This document shows, piece after piece, positions 15,313-24,599 of a DNA stretch of 64,000 nt. Made by a program: the position numbers and the translations under genes. Position 1 is the first letter of the stretch. The number at the start of each line of letters is the position of its first letter. The notes under the pieces were generated by a model, which saw nothing but the letters and a program-made list of their open reading frames with translations, ran no database searches and was not told the DNA's origin. The DNA is taken from contig NZ_WHOS01000012.1 of the NCBI RefSeq assembly GCF_013340935.1, positions 1 through 64,000 of the forward strand. The letters are read 5' to 3'. Source of the stretch: Azospirillum melinis (GTDB lineage: Bacteria > Pseudomonadota > Alphaproteobacteria > Azospirillales > Azospirillaceae).

Positions 15313-16128
15313 ATGGATGCGCGCCTGGACGCCGAACGCCGCCAGCAGGAAATCGTGGCCCTGGTCCATGCCAGGGGCATGGTGCAGATCCAGTGGCTGG
15401 CCGAACATTTCGACGTCACGCCGCAGACCATCCGCCGCGACATCGAGCATCTGGCCGGCCAGTCGGCCGTGCGGCGCTTCCGCGGCGGCGTCACCGTGCC
15501 GTCCAGCGTGGAAAACATCGCCTATTCCACCCGCCAGACCCTGATGGCGGAGGAAAAGCGCCGCATCGCCGAACTGGTGGCCCGCCACGTGCCGGAGGAT
15601 GCCTCGCTGTTCCTCAACATCGGCACGACGACAGAGGCGGTGGCCCAGGCCCTGCTCGGCCACAAGCGGCTGCGGGTGCTGACCAACAACCTGAACGTCG
15701 CCACCATCCTGCACAAGAACACGAACTTCGCCCTGTCCATCGCCGGCGGCCTCGTGCGCGAGCGCGACGGCGGCATCATCGGCGAGGCGACGGTGGAGTT
15801 CATCCGCCGCTACAAGGTGGACATCGGCATCATCGGCATCAGCGGCATCGATTCCGAGGGCGACCTGCTGGATTACGACGAGCAGGAGGTCCGCGTCGCC
15901 CGCGCCATCATCGAAAGCTCACGCCGGGTCTTCCTGGTCACCGACCACACCAAGTTCGGCCGCAACGCCATGATCCGCATGGCCGACGTCCGCGTGCTCG
16001 ACGCGCTGTTCACCGACCGCCTGCCGCCCGCCGAACTGATGGAGGTGCTGAGCAACGCCGACTGCCAGGTGCATGTCGCCGACGGCAGCGACGCGGCCAA
16101 CAGCGACGGGGAGGAGGCGGAGGAGTAG
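15313..16128 (+). CDS. glpR: DeoR-family regulator GlpR
   Basis: A 271-residue DeoR-family repressor. The N-terminal helix-turn-helix is clear: [20 protein letters not shown] then [20 protein letters not shown] (residues 10-50), followed by the wing [13 protein letters not shown]. The C-terminal effector domain has the isomerase-like phosphate-binding motifs [14 protein letters not shown] (about residue 102), [28 protein letters not shown] (about 142) and [16 protein letters not shown]. It is expected to bind glycerol 3-phosphate and then release the glp promoters. The tail is acidic (DGEEAEE). The ATG at 15313 has GGAGA ten bases upstream. It is separated from the glp operon by the chemoreceptor gene and runs the other way; rhizobial loci usually have it next to glpD. 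Confidence 0.92.
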   Translation: MDARLDAERRQQEIVALVHARGMVQIQWLAEHFDVTPQTIRRDIEHLAGQSAVRRFRGGVTVPSSVENIAYSTRQTLMAEEKRRIAELVARHVPEDASLFLNIGTTTEAVAQALLGHKRLRVLTNNLNVATILHKNTNFALSIAGGLVRERDGGIIGEATVEFIRRYKVDIGIIGISGIDSEGDLLDYDEQEVRVARAIIESSRRVFLVTDHTKFGRNAMIRMADVRVLDALFTDRLPPAELMEVLSNADCQVHVADGSDAANSDGEEAEE

Positions 16129-16268
16129 GCGGATACCCCTCGTTTCAGCGAAACAGCTTCAAACGCGGCACCCCTCACCGCAGCCCCGACGCCGCTTGCC
16201 GAACCGCGTCATCGCCTCCACTCTGTGGTGTTGGGCCTGATGAAAAGCGGTTGGCCCACCGAACAGAG

Positions 16269-17339
16269 ATGAGTAGGTGTGCGGTGATCATCGAAAGCGA
16301 CCTCAAGCTCGACTTCAAGGATGTGCTGATCCGACCGAAACGCAGCACGCTGCAGAGCCGCAACGACGTGGATGTCAACCGGACCTTCACCTTCCTGCAC
16401 ACCCAGCGCGACTGGACAGGCTTCCCGCTGATCGCCGCCAACATGGACGTCACCGGCAGCATGGGCATGGCCCGCGCGCTGTCGCGCTTCGGCGCGATGA
16501 CCGCCCTGCACAAGCATTACAAGGCGGACGAGTTGGCTGACTTCTTCCGGGCCGAGGCTGAATCGGCCACCCTGTCCAACGTCTTCTATTCGATGGGCAT
16601 CGCCGAGGCCGACCACGACAAGTTCCTGGCGGTGAAGGCCAAGGCGCCGGTGGGGAAGATCTGCCTGGACGTCGCCAACGGCTACACCGAGCGCTTCGTC
16701 GAGGTGATCTCCCGCCTGCGCGAGGAGAATCCGGACGCCGTCATCATGGCCGGCAACGTCGTCACCGGCGACATGACGGAGGCGCTGCTGCTGGCCGGCG
16801 CCGACATCGTCAAGGTCGGCATCGGGCCGGGTTCGGTCTGCACCACCCGCAAGATGACCGGCGTCGGCTATCCCCAGCTGTCGGCCATCATCGAATGCGC
16901 CGACGCCGCCCACGGGCTGAAGGGGCAGGTCTGCGGCGACGGCGGCTGCACTGTGCCGGGCGACATCTCCAAGGCCTACGGCGCCGGCGCCGACTTCGTG
17001 ATGCTCGGCGGCATGCTGGCCGGCCATGACGAGTGCGAGGGCGAGATCCGCTACGAGGACCGGGACGGCAACCGGGTGCCGGTCGCCATGACCTTCTACG
17101 GCATGTCGTCGGACACCGCGATGCACAAATATTCCGGCGGCGTCGCTTCCTACCGCGCGTCGGAAGGCAAGACGGTGGAGGTCCCCTATCGCGGCCCGGT
17201 GGAGAACACGATGCAGGAGATCATGGGCGGCGTGCGCAGCATGATGACCTACATCGGCGCCACCCGGCTGAAGGAAGTGCCGAAACGCACCACCTTCGTC
17301 CGCGTCGGCGCCCAGCTGAACACCGTGTTCGGCGGCTGA
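16269..17339 (+). CDS. guaC: GMP reductase
   Basis: A 356-residue IMPDH/GMPR-family enzyme that reductively deaminates GMP to IMP with NADPH in purine salvage. The N-terminus [33 protein letters not shown] (about residue 58), the catalytic-loop stretch [20 protein letters not shown] (about 180-200, with the catalytic cysteine) and [20 protein letters not shown] followed by [14 protein letters not shown] are GuaC signatures. The NADPH-site region [16 protein letters not shown] distinguishes it from IMP dehydrogenase, and CBS domains are absent. Length is close to E. coli GuaC (347). The ATG at 16269 is the closest start to the conserved N-terminus; the upstream extension of the frame overlaps glpR and is not conserved. 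It stands alone between glpR and uvrC. Confidence 0.94.
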   Translation: MSRCAVIIESDLKLDFKDVLIRPKRSTLQSRNDVDVNRTFTFLHTQRDWTGFPLIAANMDVTGSMGMARALSRFGAMTALHKHYKADELADFFRAEAESATLSNVFYSMGIAEADHDKFLAVKAKAPVGKICLDVANGYTERFVEVISRLREENPDAVIMAGNVVTGDMTEALLLAGADIVKVGIGPGSVCTTRKMTGVGYPQLSAIIECADAAHGLKGQVCGDGGCTVPGDISKAYGAGADFVMLGGMLAGHDECEGEIRYEDRDGNRVPVAMTFYGMSSDTAMHKYSGGVASYRASEGKTVEVPYRGPVENTMQEIMGGVRSMMTYIGATRLKEVPKRTTFVRVGAQLNTVFGG

Positions 17340-17475
17340 CCGGCCTCCCGACCGCATGGCAGGGTCCTGCGGCACCCCGTCGGAATCGCGTCATCCGATT
17401 CTTGTCTCTTGGTCCCGTTCCGTTCTACTGCTTGGGTAAGCGGCGAATCGGATCTTTGCGGGAACGAGAGAGCTT

Positions 17476-19350
17476 ATGGACGGGGTGCCCGGCAGCGGAG
17501 CGGACGTGATCCGCGCCCAGTTGCCGACCCTTCCGGACACGCCCGGCGTCTATCGGATGCTGGCGGCCGACGGGTCGGTCCTTTATGTCGGCAAGGCGAA
17601 GAACCTGAAGCGGCGGGTGGCCAGCTACACCCGGACCGACGGGCTGCCCAACCGCACCCGGCGGATGGTGTCGCTGACCCGCTCCATGGAGTTCGTCACC
17701 ACCCACACCGAGGCCGAGGCGCTTCTGCTGGAAGCGAACCTGATCCGCAGCCTGCTGCCGCCCTTCAACATCCTGGTGAAGGACGACCGCTCCTTCTCCT
17801 ACATCGTCATCGGCAAAGGACACGACTTCCCCCGGCTGATGCATCATCGCGGCAGCGCCGAGCGGCGCGGCACATCGGGAAAGGGCAACCGTCGCGAGTC
17901 CGACCTGTTCGGCCCCTACGCCTCGCCGCATCTGGTCGGCATGACCATCGCCGCCCTGCAACGCGCCTTCCTGCTGCGCACCTGCGACGACGGGGTGTTC
18001 GCCTCGCGCACCCGGCCCTGCCTGCAACACCAGATCAAGCGCTGCTCCGCTCCCTGTGTCGGCCGCGTCGACGAAGAGGAATACGCCGCCCAGGTCCAGG
18101 GCGTGCGCGACGTGCTGTCCGGCCGCAGTGCGGAGGTGCAGGCGGAGTTCGCCCGCCACATGCTCGACAGTTCCGACCGGCTGGAATACGAGGACGCTGC
18201 CCGCTGGCGCGACCGCATCCGCGCCCTGACCGCGCTGCAAAGCCGCCAGGACATCAATCTGGAGGACACGCTGGGCGATGCCGACGTGCTGGCCCTGCAC
18301 CGGGAGGGCGGTGCGGCCTGCGTCCAGGCCTTTTTCTTCCGCGGGGGCCGCAACCAGGGCACCCGCGCCTTCTTCCCGCGCGTGGATGCCGAGGAGGAGC
18401 CGGGCGACATCCTGGCCGCCTTCGCCGCCCAGCTCTATGCCGACACCCCGCCGCCGGGCCTGCTGCTGCTGAGCGATCCGGTCGAATCAGCGGAACTGCT
18501 CGAGGAGGCGCTGAGCCTGTCCGCCGGGCGCCACGTCGCCGTGGAATGTCCGAAACGCGGGCCGAAGCGCCGCGCGGTCGAACATGCGCAGACCAACGCC
18601 CGCGACGCGCTGGGCCGCCGGCTGGCCGAGCGCTCCACCCAGGCGACGCTGCTGGAGGGGGTGGCGCGTGTCTTCGGCCTGCCCGACGCGCCGCGCCGGG
18701 TCGAGATCTACGACACCTCGCACATCCAGGGATCCTTCCCGGTCGGCGCCATGGTGGTGGCCGGGCCGGAGGGGTTCCAGCGCAATGCCTACCGCCGTTT
18801 CTACATCCGCGATCCCGAGGCCGCCGGCAACGATTACGCCATGCTGCGCGAGACCTTCACCCGCCGCTTCCACCGCAGCAGCGATGCCGGTCGGGATTCC
18901 GGCCAGTGGCCCGACCTAGTCCTGATCGACGGCGGTCTCGGCCAACTGAACGCGGTGAAGGACGAGCTGGCGATGCTTCAGATCACCGACATCCCGTTGG
19001 TCGCCATCGCCAAGGGACCGGACCGCAACGCCGGGCGGGAGCGCTTCTTCCGCCCCGGCCAGCCGCCGCTGACGCTGGAGCCCAACGATCCGGTGCTGCA
19101 TTTCCTGCAAAGGCTGCGCGACGAAGCCCACCGCACCGCCATCGACAGCCACCGCGCCCGGCGGATGAAGGCGATCTCACACAGCCGCATCGACGGCATC
19201 CCCGGCATCGGCCCGGCCCGCAAGAAGGCGCTGCTGCATCATTTCGGCAGCGCCACCGCCGTCGCGTCCGCCGGGCTGAAGGATCTGGAGGCAGCCCCCG
19301 GCATCAGCGAGGCGATCGCACGGAAGCTCTACGAGCATTTCCACGGATAG
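17476..19350 (+). CDS. uvrC: excinuclease ABC subunit C
   Basis: A 624-residue nucleotide excision repair nuclease that makes the 3' and 5' incisions beside DNA lesions in the UvrB-DNA complex. The GIY-YIG domain is at the N-terminus (GVYRMLAADGSVLYVGKAKN, residues 27-46, then LKRRVASY). A cysteine-containing linker follows (FGPYASPHLV, CLQHQIKRCSAPCVG), then a UVR motif around residues 215-250 (YEDAARWRDRIRALTAL), the RNase H-like domain (VEIYDTSHIQGSFPVGAMVV; DLVLIDGGLGQLNAVKDEL) and a C-terminal helix-hairpin-helix pair (IDGIPGIGPARKKALLHHFG). All catalytic regions look intact. A GAGAG stretch precedes the ATG at 17476. It is separated from guaC by 136 bp and is followed closely by a convergent gene. 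Confidence 0.97.
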   Translation: MDGVPGSGADVIRAQLPTLPDTPGVYRMLAADGSVLYVGKAKNLKRRVASYTRTDGLPNRTRRMVSLTRSMEFVTTHTEAEALLLEANLIRSLLPPFNILVKDDRSFSYIVIGKGHDFPRLMHHRGSAERRGTSGKGNRRESDLFGPYASPHLVGMTIAALQRAFLLRTCDDGVFASRTRPCLQHQIKRCSAPCVGRVDEEEYAAQVQGVRDVLSGRSAEVQAEFARHMLDSSDRLEYEDAARWRDRIRALTALQSRQDINLEDTLGDADVLALHREGGAACVQAFFFRGGRNQGTRAFFPRVDAEEEPGDILAAFAAQLYADTPPPGLLLLSDPVESAELLEEALSLSAGRHVAVECPKRGPKRRAVEHAQTNARDALGRRLAERSTQATLLEGVARVFGLPDAPRRVEIYDTSHIQGSFPVGAMVVAGPEGFQRNAYRRFYIRDPEAAGNDYAMLRETFTRRFHRSSDAGRDSGQWPDLVLIDGGLGQLNAVKDELAMLQITDIPLVAIAKGPDRNAGRERFFRPGQPPLTLEPNDPVLHFLQRLRDEAHRTAIDSHRARRMKAISHSRIDGIPGIGPARKKALLHHFGSATAVASAGLKDLEAAPGISEAIARKLYEHFHG

Positions 19351-19354
19351 GCGG

Positions 19355-20680
19355 TTACGGCACACTCTTCCCCGTGAACGGATTCCAGCCCAGCGCCGCC
19401 AGCGCCGCCCAGGCAGTGGCGCCCAGATGGGGCCGGCGGTAGTAGAGGAAGTCGTCGGTCTTGCTGTCCGGCCCGATGGCGAGCCCGGTGGACAGCACCT
19501 GCGGCCGGGTGGCGTAGAGATAGCCGCCGGGGCTGACTTCCTTCAGAATCTCGCCGAACAGCCGGTCGGCATCGCCGCGGCGGCCGACGCTGCGGTAGGC
19601 GAGCGCCGCCTGCGCCGTGCCCTCCACCCACATGCCGTCGCGGTCGTCGTTGAAGTCGAACCCGCCGTCGGCGCCATGGGCGCGCTCCGCGTAGGCGAGT
19701 GCCGCCCGCCACGCCTCTGGCGCCTTCGGCAGCAGCAGCGGCCAGAGCTGCGCATCGAGGCCGGAGGTCGAGGTGCTGATCGTCACGCCGTCCGGCGCGG
19801 TGCCGATGGGGAAATGGTCGCCGCCCGCCGTCCACAGCGTGTCGAGGAAGGCGCGCGCCTCACGCTCCGGCCCGGCGAAATCGTCGCCCGAACCGTCTCC
19901 GGAACTCTTGCCGAGCCACGCGAACAGCGCGACCAGATCGGTGTTGTGCTCCGTCGATTTCCAGGTCAGCGGCTGCGGCGCGTCGTCGAAGCCCTGGACG
20001 CCGCCGTTGAAGCCGCCGGGGCCGCGCGGGTCGCGGGTATGCTCCACCACCCAGCGCGCCAGTTCGACCGCACCGTCGCGGAAGCGCTTCTCACCGGTGG
20101 CGTCGGCCAGCGTCAGCAGGGCAAGACCGGCCCAGGCGACATTCCCGGTGGCGGTGCCGACCTGATAGGGGTCCTCGCCCCAATGATTGCCGACGGCATC
20201 CCACCAGCCGTTGGGCGGGATCGGCCGCTGCTTCTGTGCGCCGGCCCGATAGGTGTTGCGCAGACGCCCCTTCCAGCCGGCACGGTCGAGCGACACGGCG
20301 TCGAGCAGCGCCTCGCCGATGCGCAACGCCTTGTCACGCTGGCCGCAGGCGGTCAGCGCCATGATCGCCAGCGCGTTGTCGTAGGTGAAGGCGGCGTTGG
20401 ACAGCGCCGGCTCCGAGGTCGGGCCGGGCGCGTAGGAATTGTCGTAGCTGCGCAGGAACAGCGGCCCGCGCCCGGGCACCTCGTCGACGCGCGCGGCCAG
20501 CGTGCCGCAGGTCTTTTGCGCCAGTTCCTTCGCCGGCGGAGCCGGCGCTGCGGCTGCGGGAGTCATCAGCGCGGATAGTCCAAGGGCGACCGCAGCCAGC
20601 GCCGAGCGGCCGAACCGCATCCCTCGCCGGGAAAGCACCCGCTCGATGCTTGCACAGTTGGAGCTTGCACGCTTGGACAT
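19355..20680 (-). CDS. secreted protein of unknown function, possible (alpha/alpha)6 toroid
   Basis: A roughly 441-residue exported protein. A signal peptide is visible just after MRFGRSALAAVALGLSALMT with an Ala-rich cleavage region (PAAAAPAP). The mature part has repeated helical blocks with aromatic/Asp signatures such as SYDNSYAPG, FTYDNALAIMALTACG, NGWWDAVGNHWGEDPY, STEHNTDLVALFAWLG and DGMWVEGTAQAALAYRSVGR. This periodic pattern resembles six-hairpin glycosidase-like (alpha/alpha)6 toroids, which often act on polysaccharides, but I recognise no specific family or catalytic pair. Two starts are possible, 20680 and 20620 (directly before the signal peptide); neither has a well-spaced ribosome-binding site. 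It ends 5 bp from the uvrC stop on the opposite strand. A role in envelope or exopolysaccharide turnover is a guess. Confidence 0.75.
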   Translation of the reverse strand: MSKRASSNCASIERVLSRRGMRFGRSALAAVALGLSALMTPAAAAPAPPAKELAQKTCGTLAARVDEVPGRGPLFLRSYDNSYAPGPTSEPALSNAAFTYDNALAIMALTACGQRDKALRIGEALLDAVSLDRAGWKGRLRNTYRAGAQKQRPIPPNGWWDAVGNHWGEDPYQVGTATGNVAWAGLALLTLADATGEKRFRDGAVELARWVVEHTRDPRGPGGFNGGVQGFDDAPQPLTWKSTEHNTDLVALFAWLGKSSGDGSGDDFAGPEREARAFLDTLWTAGGDHFPIGTAPDGVTISTSTSGLDAQLWPLLLPKAPEAWRAALAYAERAHGADGGFDFNDDRDGMWVEGTAQAALAYRSVGRRGDADRLFGEILKEVSPGGYLYATRPQVLSTGLAIGPDSKTDDFLYYRRPHLGATAWAALAALGWNPFTGKSVP

Positions 20681-20754
20681 CGACACCGCCGGCCAATTCA
20701 AAGAGGCCCCTGATATGGCCCCTTTGCCGGCCGACGGCAACCGAACGGACTCGG

Positions 20755-20777
20755 CCCCCTCCCCCGTTGGGAGAGGG
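20755..20777. repeat. CCCTCTCCC-type palindrome fragment
   Basis: Between the hemerythrin gene and the toroid-like gene lies a short imperfect hairpin of the same CCCTCCCCC/GGGAGAGGG type seen in the glpV-glpK gap. It could act as a terminator for the minus-strand hemerythrin gene, whose stop is about 15 bp away. Confidence 0.5.
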
Positions 20778-20791
20778 CGGAGCCAACCGGC

Positions 20792-21262
20792 TTACAGCGG
20801 CGCCAGACCGGCCATGATGTGCGTCTTGCGCTCGGCATAGGCGCTGCCCAGTTCGGCGGCACGGTCGTCGTCCAGGGCCTCCTTGGCCTCCTCGAACAAC
20901 TCCTCTTCCTCCTCATCCAGGTGGTGGCGGACCAGTTCGCCCAGCACCTGGAGCTTTTCCTTCCAGCCGCTGTCGGTTGTCTTCATCGCGTTCAGCTCGT
21001 CCAGCAGGCCGTTGATGAGGTGATGCTCGTTCAGCCCCTCGACGGTTTCCGACTTCGCTTCCTTCACCTTCTTCAGAGAGGCGTAGAAGACGCCCTCCTC
21101 CACCTTCGAATGGGCCCACAGCTCGCGCTGCAGTTCCTCGAACACGGCGCGGCCGCTGCCATTGGCCTTCTCGGTCTTGTCCAGAAGGCTGCGGATGGTG
21201 TCGTGGTCGGTCTTGATGCGGGCGAAGATGTCGGCCTGGGTACCGGTGGTCTTGCTGGCCAT
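20792..21262 (-). CDS. hemerythrin HHE cation-binding domain protein
   Basis: A 156-residue cytoplasmic protein of the hemerythrin/HHE family, a four-helix bundle that binds a di-iron centre. Metal-ligand positions are visible as IKTDHDTIRSLLDK (His at about residue 19), ELWAHSKVEEGVFY (His/Glu at about 50-55), LNEHHLINGLLDEL (about 78-82) and LVRHHLDEEEEELF (about 111-116). The set of His and Glu residues fits a complete site. Such proteins serve in oxygen or nitric-oxide sensing, iron handling or stress resistance. The start at 21262 (MASKTTG) follows AAGGA; the frame is open further upstream without conserved residues. Neighbours include a universal stress protein, which supports a stress role. 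Confidence 0.88.
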   Translation of the reverse strand: MASKTTGTQADIFARIKTDHDTIRSLLDKTEKANGSGRAVFEELQRELWAHSKVEEGVFYASLKKVKEAKSETVEGLNEHHLINGLLDELNAMKTTDSGWKEKLQVLGELVRHHLDEEEEELFEEAKEALDDDRAAELGSAYAERKTHIMAGLAPL

Positions 21263-21382
21263 CGTCGGGGTCCTTGGCAATTGAGGGCAATCGTGGTGTG
21301 AGCATGTTGAACGATTGCCAATAGAACCCCGTCGCGGCCGGACTGTTCCCGGCCGCGTCCCTTTCAACATGGCCTTACACCT

Positions 21383-21643
21383 TTACCCGCGCGGATGCGT
21401 TTCCACGAATTCGCGCAGGGTGTGCATCAGATCCACCGCATGGGCGACCTGGCCGTGGGCACAGGCCTCTGCGATGTCGTCGGCGATGATGTGGGCGATG
21501 CGGTCGGCCCCGCCGGGGCAGTGGGCAAGGCAATGGCCCATCTCCACGGCGACCATTTCCGGAACATGTTCGTGTTCGGCAATCGCGTCGATCTCGGCTT
21601 CGGTGAGATCGCTCAGCGCGATGCAGTCCTTGATCGTCAACAT
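21383..21643 (-). CDS. small conserved-looking protein with His/Cys motif
   Basis: An 86-residue acidic, helical protein beginning MLTIKDCIALSDLTEAEIDA and containing a central EMGHCLAHCPGGADRIAHII segment. The repeated His/Cys/Glu residues (AEHEHVPE, GHCLAHC, ACAHGQVAHAV) could bind a metal, but no family name comes to mind. The ATG at 21643 has GGAGG nine bases upstream. It lies between the hemerythrin and universal-stress genes on the same strand with 120-150 bp gaps. Function unknown; the company suggests stress physiology. Confidence 0.75.
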   Translation of the reverse strand: MLTIKDCIALSDLTEAEIDAIAEHEHVPEMVAVEMGHCLAHCPGGADRIAHIIADDIAEACAHGQVAHAVDLMHTLREFVETHPRG

Positions 21644-21795
21644 GGCGCGTTCCTCCCGGGAACGGCCGGACCGCCCTGCTGGCAGGGTCGTGGAACGGTC
21701 CTGCTTGAAACGGCATCCCTGCAAATGCCGGAGCCGCACGGGCCCCCGCCAACTGAAGGCGGCGGGGAAACCGCGCGGCCGAAGACCGGCAAAAA

Positions 21796-22662
21796 TCAGT
21801 GAGCCATCAGAACCGGCAGCCCGGCGTGGTTCAGCACGTAGCGCGTGACACCGCCCAGGATCATTTCCCGCATCCGGCTGTGGCCATAGCCGCCCATGAC
21901 AAGCAGGTCGGCGCCCAGCTCAACGGCTTTCTTGGTGACCGTCTCCCCAACGGGTTCCGATCCCGGATGCAATACAGTTAACTCCGGGTTAACCCCTTGC
22001 CAAGCGAGATATTGGGCAATGCGACGTCCTGTCGCGCCCTCGGTAACCGAAGTTTCGGCGGTCAGCACATGGGTGCGGTCGGCGCTGCGCAGGAAGGGCA
22101 GAGCCGCGGCGACGGCGCGCGTCGCCTCCGTCTTGCCGTTCCACGCGACGGCTACGGTGTGGCCGATCTCCGCCGGCAGGGTCTTCGGCACCAGCAGCAC
22201 CGGCCGGGCGGAACCCAGCAGCGCCGTTTCCATGGTGGTGTAGCCCTGCGTGTCGGCCTCGATGGAGGTGTGGGCGCAGACGATCAGGTCGGACAGGCGG
22301 CCTTCCGCCGGCACGACGTCCTCGATCCGGCCGATCACCTCGCGCCAGGAGGCGGACGGCGCCTCGACCCCGCCGGGGACATCGCGAATTTCGAACCCGG
22401 CCTCCGCGACCGCGGTGTCGAAATGGCGGCGGGCGGCGGCGCGATGGTTGTTCGACTCCGTCTCCGCCGCGCGCATGATCTCGTCCACCATGGCACCGGA
22501 CATGCCCTCGCCCAGCATCGGCACGGCATCGCGCGGGTCGAGGCGGACGAACAGGCCGACGAGGTGGGCGTCGAAGTCCCGCGCCACCACCACCGCGCCC
22601 TTCAGGGCGACCGGATCGTTGTCACTGCCGCACAGCGGCACAAGGATGGTCTTGTAGGTCAT
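21796..22662 (-). CDS. universal stress protein (UspA family, tandem-domain length)
   Basis: A 288-residue UspA-superfamily protein. The start MTYKTILVPLCGSDNDPVAL is the first beta strand and nucleotide-site Asp of a Usp domain. The C-terminal domain has the ATP-binding signature GADLLVMGGYGHSRMREMIL followed by GGVTRYVLNHAGLPVLMAH, matching the G-x2-G-x9-G(S/T) pattern. The total length indicates two Usp domains, the first degenerate at its C-terminal loop. These cytoplasmic proteins are induced by stress and growth arrest. The ATG at 22662 has GGAGGAG five bases upstream. It is co-directional with the two-domain kinase gene, about 180 bp downstream of it. Confidence 0.92.
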   Translation of the reverse strand: MTYKTILVPLCGSDNDPVALKGAVVVARDFDAHLVGLFVRLDPRDAVPMLGEGMSGAMVDEIMRAAETESNNHRAAARRHFDTAVAEAGFEIRDVPGGVEAPSASWREVIGRIEDVVPAEGRLSDLIVCAHTSIEADTQGYTTMETALLGSARPVLLVPKTLPAEIGHTVAVAWNGKTEATRAVAAALPFLRSADRTHVLTAETSVTEGATGRRIAQYLAWQGVNPELTVLHPGSEPVGETVTKKAVELGADLLVMGGYGHSRMREMILGGVTRYVLNHAGLPVLMAH

Positions 22663-22839
22663 GGACTCCTCCCGGACCGGTTCGAGCGGCCCTTCCCGGA
22701 CGGCGGCGGTCCACCCGCCGGTGTGGCGGGCAATTCTCGCCCTTGCCGTCATTTGCCCCGTCGTCGCTGCGGTCCGCGGCCCGGGGCGGAGGCCGCCAAC
22801 CTTTGAGATATGGCCCTTAACGCGTTGTCTCACCTCGAA

Positions 22840-24429
22840 TTAGGCCAAGCTTGCACGGGCGTCGTCCAGCACATCCGACGCAACCCTGCCAGAATCCAGG
22901 CGCGCCCAGCCGATGCTCCCCAGATCGTAGGATTCCTGCCGTTCCACCACCTCGGCGGTGGCGTCTGAGGCATCGTTGCGACGATTGGTCACACGCTCCA
23001 CCCGCTCCGTCAGCGGTGCCTCTAGCCAGATGCCGTCGAAGCGGACCCCGGCCCCGGCGGCGACCTCCGCGATCCGGTTGCGCTCGTCGGGCCGGGCGCT
23101 GACCGCATCGACCACCACGGCCTGACCGGCGGCCAACACCGCCGCGGCCCGCCGGTAAAGCTCCCTATAGACCCGCTCCGTCATGGCCGGGCCATACCCC
23201 TCGGCCGGCAGCCGGTCGCCGTCGGCCACCCCGCACAGCCGCTTGCGCAGCACGTCGCTGCGCAGGACAACCGCACCGGGCGGCGGTCCCAAGTCCGGCG
23301 CGATCTCCTGGGCCAGCCGCGTCTTGCCGCTGCCGGACAGCCCGCCGACCGCGACCAGCCGCGCCGGCACCGGGTCGAGCACGGCAAGCGCCTGCTCCAG
23401 GTAGCACCGTGCCTCCCCGGCCAAAGCCTCGTCCGCCGCCCCCTCCAGCCGCAATGCCGCGGCCGACACCTTGGCCCGCACCGCCGCCCGCAGCGACAGG
23501 AACAGCGGCAGCGCCGCCAGCCCGGCATAATCGCCCGTCTCCTCCAGATAGCGGTTCAGCACGGCGTTGCCCAACGGCCGCAGCCCGCGGTGATCCAAGT
23601 CCATCAGCAGGAAGGCGAGATCGTAAAAAACGTCGGCCACCGCCAACGCCTCGTCGAATTCGATGGCGTCGAACAGGGTCGGCTCGCCGTCCAGCAGGAC
23701 GATGTTGCGCAGATGCAGGTCGCCATGCCCATGACGGACGAACCCCGCCCGCCGCCGCTCCTCCAGCACCGGCGCCAGCCGGTCGAGCGCATCGCCGGTG
23801 CGCTCCGCCAGCAGTTCCAACATCGCTGCGGGGAACAGGTCCGGAGCGGCCTGCAGATCGGTGATATTGCCGTCGGCCACCGCCCGCATCGCCTCCGCCC
23901 CGCCGCCATCCGACCGGGAAGCGGCCTCCCGGTGGAAGGCGGCGATCCGCTCGGCCAGACGGCGCATCAGGGCGGGGGTCAGCGCCTGCCGCTCCGCCAT
24001 GCGGTCGAACAGCGCCTCGTCCGGGAAGCGCGCCATCGACACCAGCCAGTCGACGGCTCCATCTGCACCCCCGCTCTCGTCCAGCCGCAGCCGGCCATCG
24101 TCCCCGCGGCGGATGGCGACCACGCCGCGGTAAAGCGCCGGCGCGGTGCGGCGGTTGATCGCCAGTTCCTCGGCGCAGGCGTCATGGCGCTTCCCGACCG
24201 TCGAGTAATCGAGATAGGGATAGCGCACCGCGCGCTTCAGCTTCAGCGCCCGGTCCCCCGCCAGGAACACCGATGCCGCATGGGTGTCGATCCGCTCGAC
24301 CGCCAGCCCGCCATGGGTGTGCGGATCGCCGAGAAAGGCGATCACCTCCTCTTGCTGCCCGGCATCGGAAGACCGGCCGGCAGACGGTTCGGCGGGATGC
24401 GCGGTCATGACGATAGAATAACAGAGCAT
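22840..24429 (-). CDS. bifunctional phosphotransferase/P-loop kinase of unknown substrate
   Basis: A 529-residue two-domain protein. The first 330 residues are an aminoglycoside-phosphotransferase-like (APH) kinase fold: ASVFLAGDRALKLKRAVRYP with the ATP-site Lys, GHGDLHLRNIVLLDGEPTLF with the catalytic HGDLHLRN, and IEFDEALAVADVFYDLAFLL with the metal-binding Asp. The C-terminal part is a P-loop kinase similar to chloramphenicol/shikimate-type small kinases: LVAVGGLSGSGKTRLAQEIA (Walker A), VVLRSDVLRKRL and VVVDAVSARPDERNRIAEVA. The fusion is a recognised uncharacterised family in proteobacteria; I do not know its substrate. The ATG at 24429 has GCAGGA close upstream; the ATG at 24408 is an alternative. 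Its neighbour is a universal stress protein. True antibiotic resistance should not be assumed. Confidence 0.85.
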   Translation of the reverse strand: MLCYSIVMTAHPAEPSAGRSSDAGQQEEVIAFLGDPHTHGGLAVERIDTHAASVFLAGDRALKLKRAVRYPYLDYSTVGKRHDACAEELAINRRTAPALYRGVVAIRRGDDGRLRLDESGGADGAVDWLVSMARFPDEALFDRMAERQALTPALMRRLAERIAAFHREAASRSDGGGAEAMRAVADGNITDLQAAPDLFPAAMLELLAERTGDALDRLAPVLEERRRAGFVRHGHGDLHLRNIVLLDGEPTLFDAIEFDEALAVADVFYDLAFLLMDLDHRGLRPLGNAVLNRYLEETGDYAGLAALPLFLSLRAAVRAKVSAAALRLEGAADEALAGEARCYLEQALAVLDPVPARLVAVGGLSGSGKTRLAQEIAPDLGPPPGAVVLRSDVLRKRLCGVADGDRLPAEGYGPAMTERVYRELYRRAAAVLAAGQAVVVDAVSARPDERNRIAEVAAGAGVRFDGIWLEAPLTERVERVTNRRNDASDATAEVVERQESYDLGSIGWARLDSGRVASDVLDDARASLA

Positions 24430-24599
24430 GATCCTGCCCCGCTCCTGCTTTCATGGTTGAAACGCAGATGGCGATAACGACATCCTAGGGGTAGTGCCGA
24501 TACTCCATGGGTCAGTTGCCACGCCCCTTCGTTATAGTGGCCGGACCTCATGGTCCGACCCGATTTGCCGTGAAGAGGGCCGTGGGGAGGGGGGTGCCC

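Noticed and set aside
15252..17339. Apparent single frame running through glpR into guaC
   Set aside because: Only the part from 16269 is GuaC; the upstream part is an out-of-frame reading of glpR, so no fusion exists.
22840..24429. Possible aminoglycoside resistance gene
   Set aside because: The APH-like domain belongs to a widespread fusion family with a second kinase; nothing in the sequence shows antibiotic specificity.
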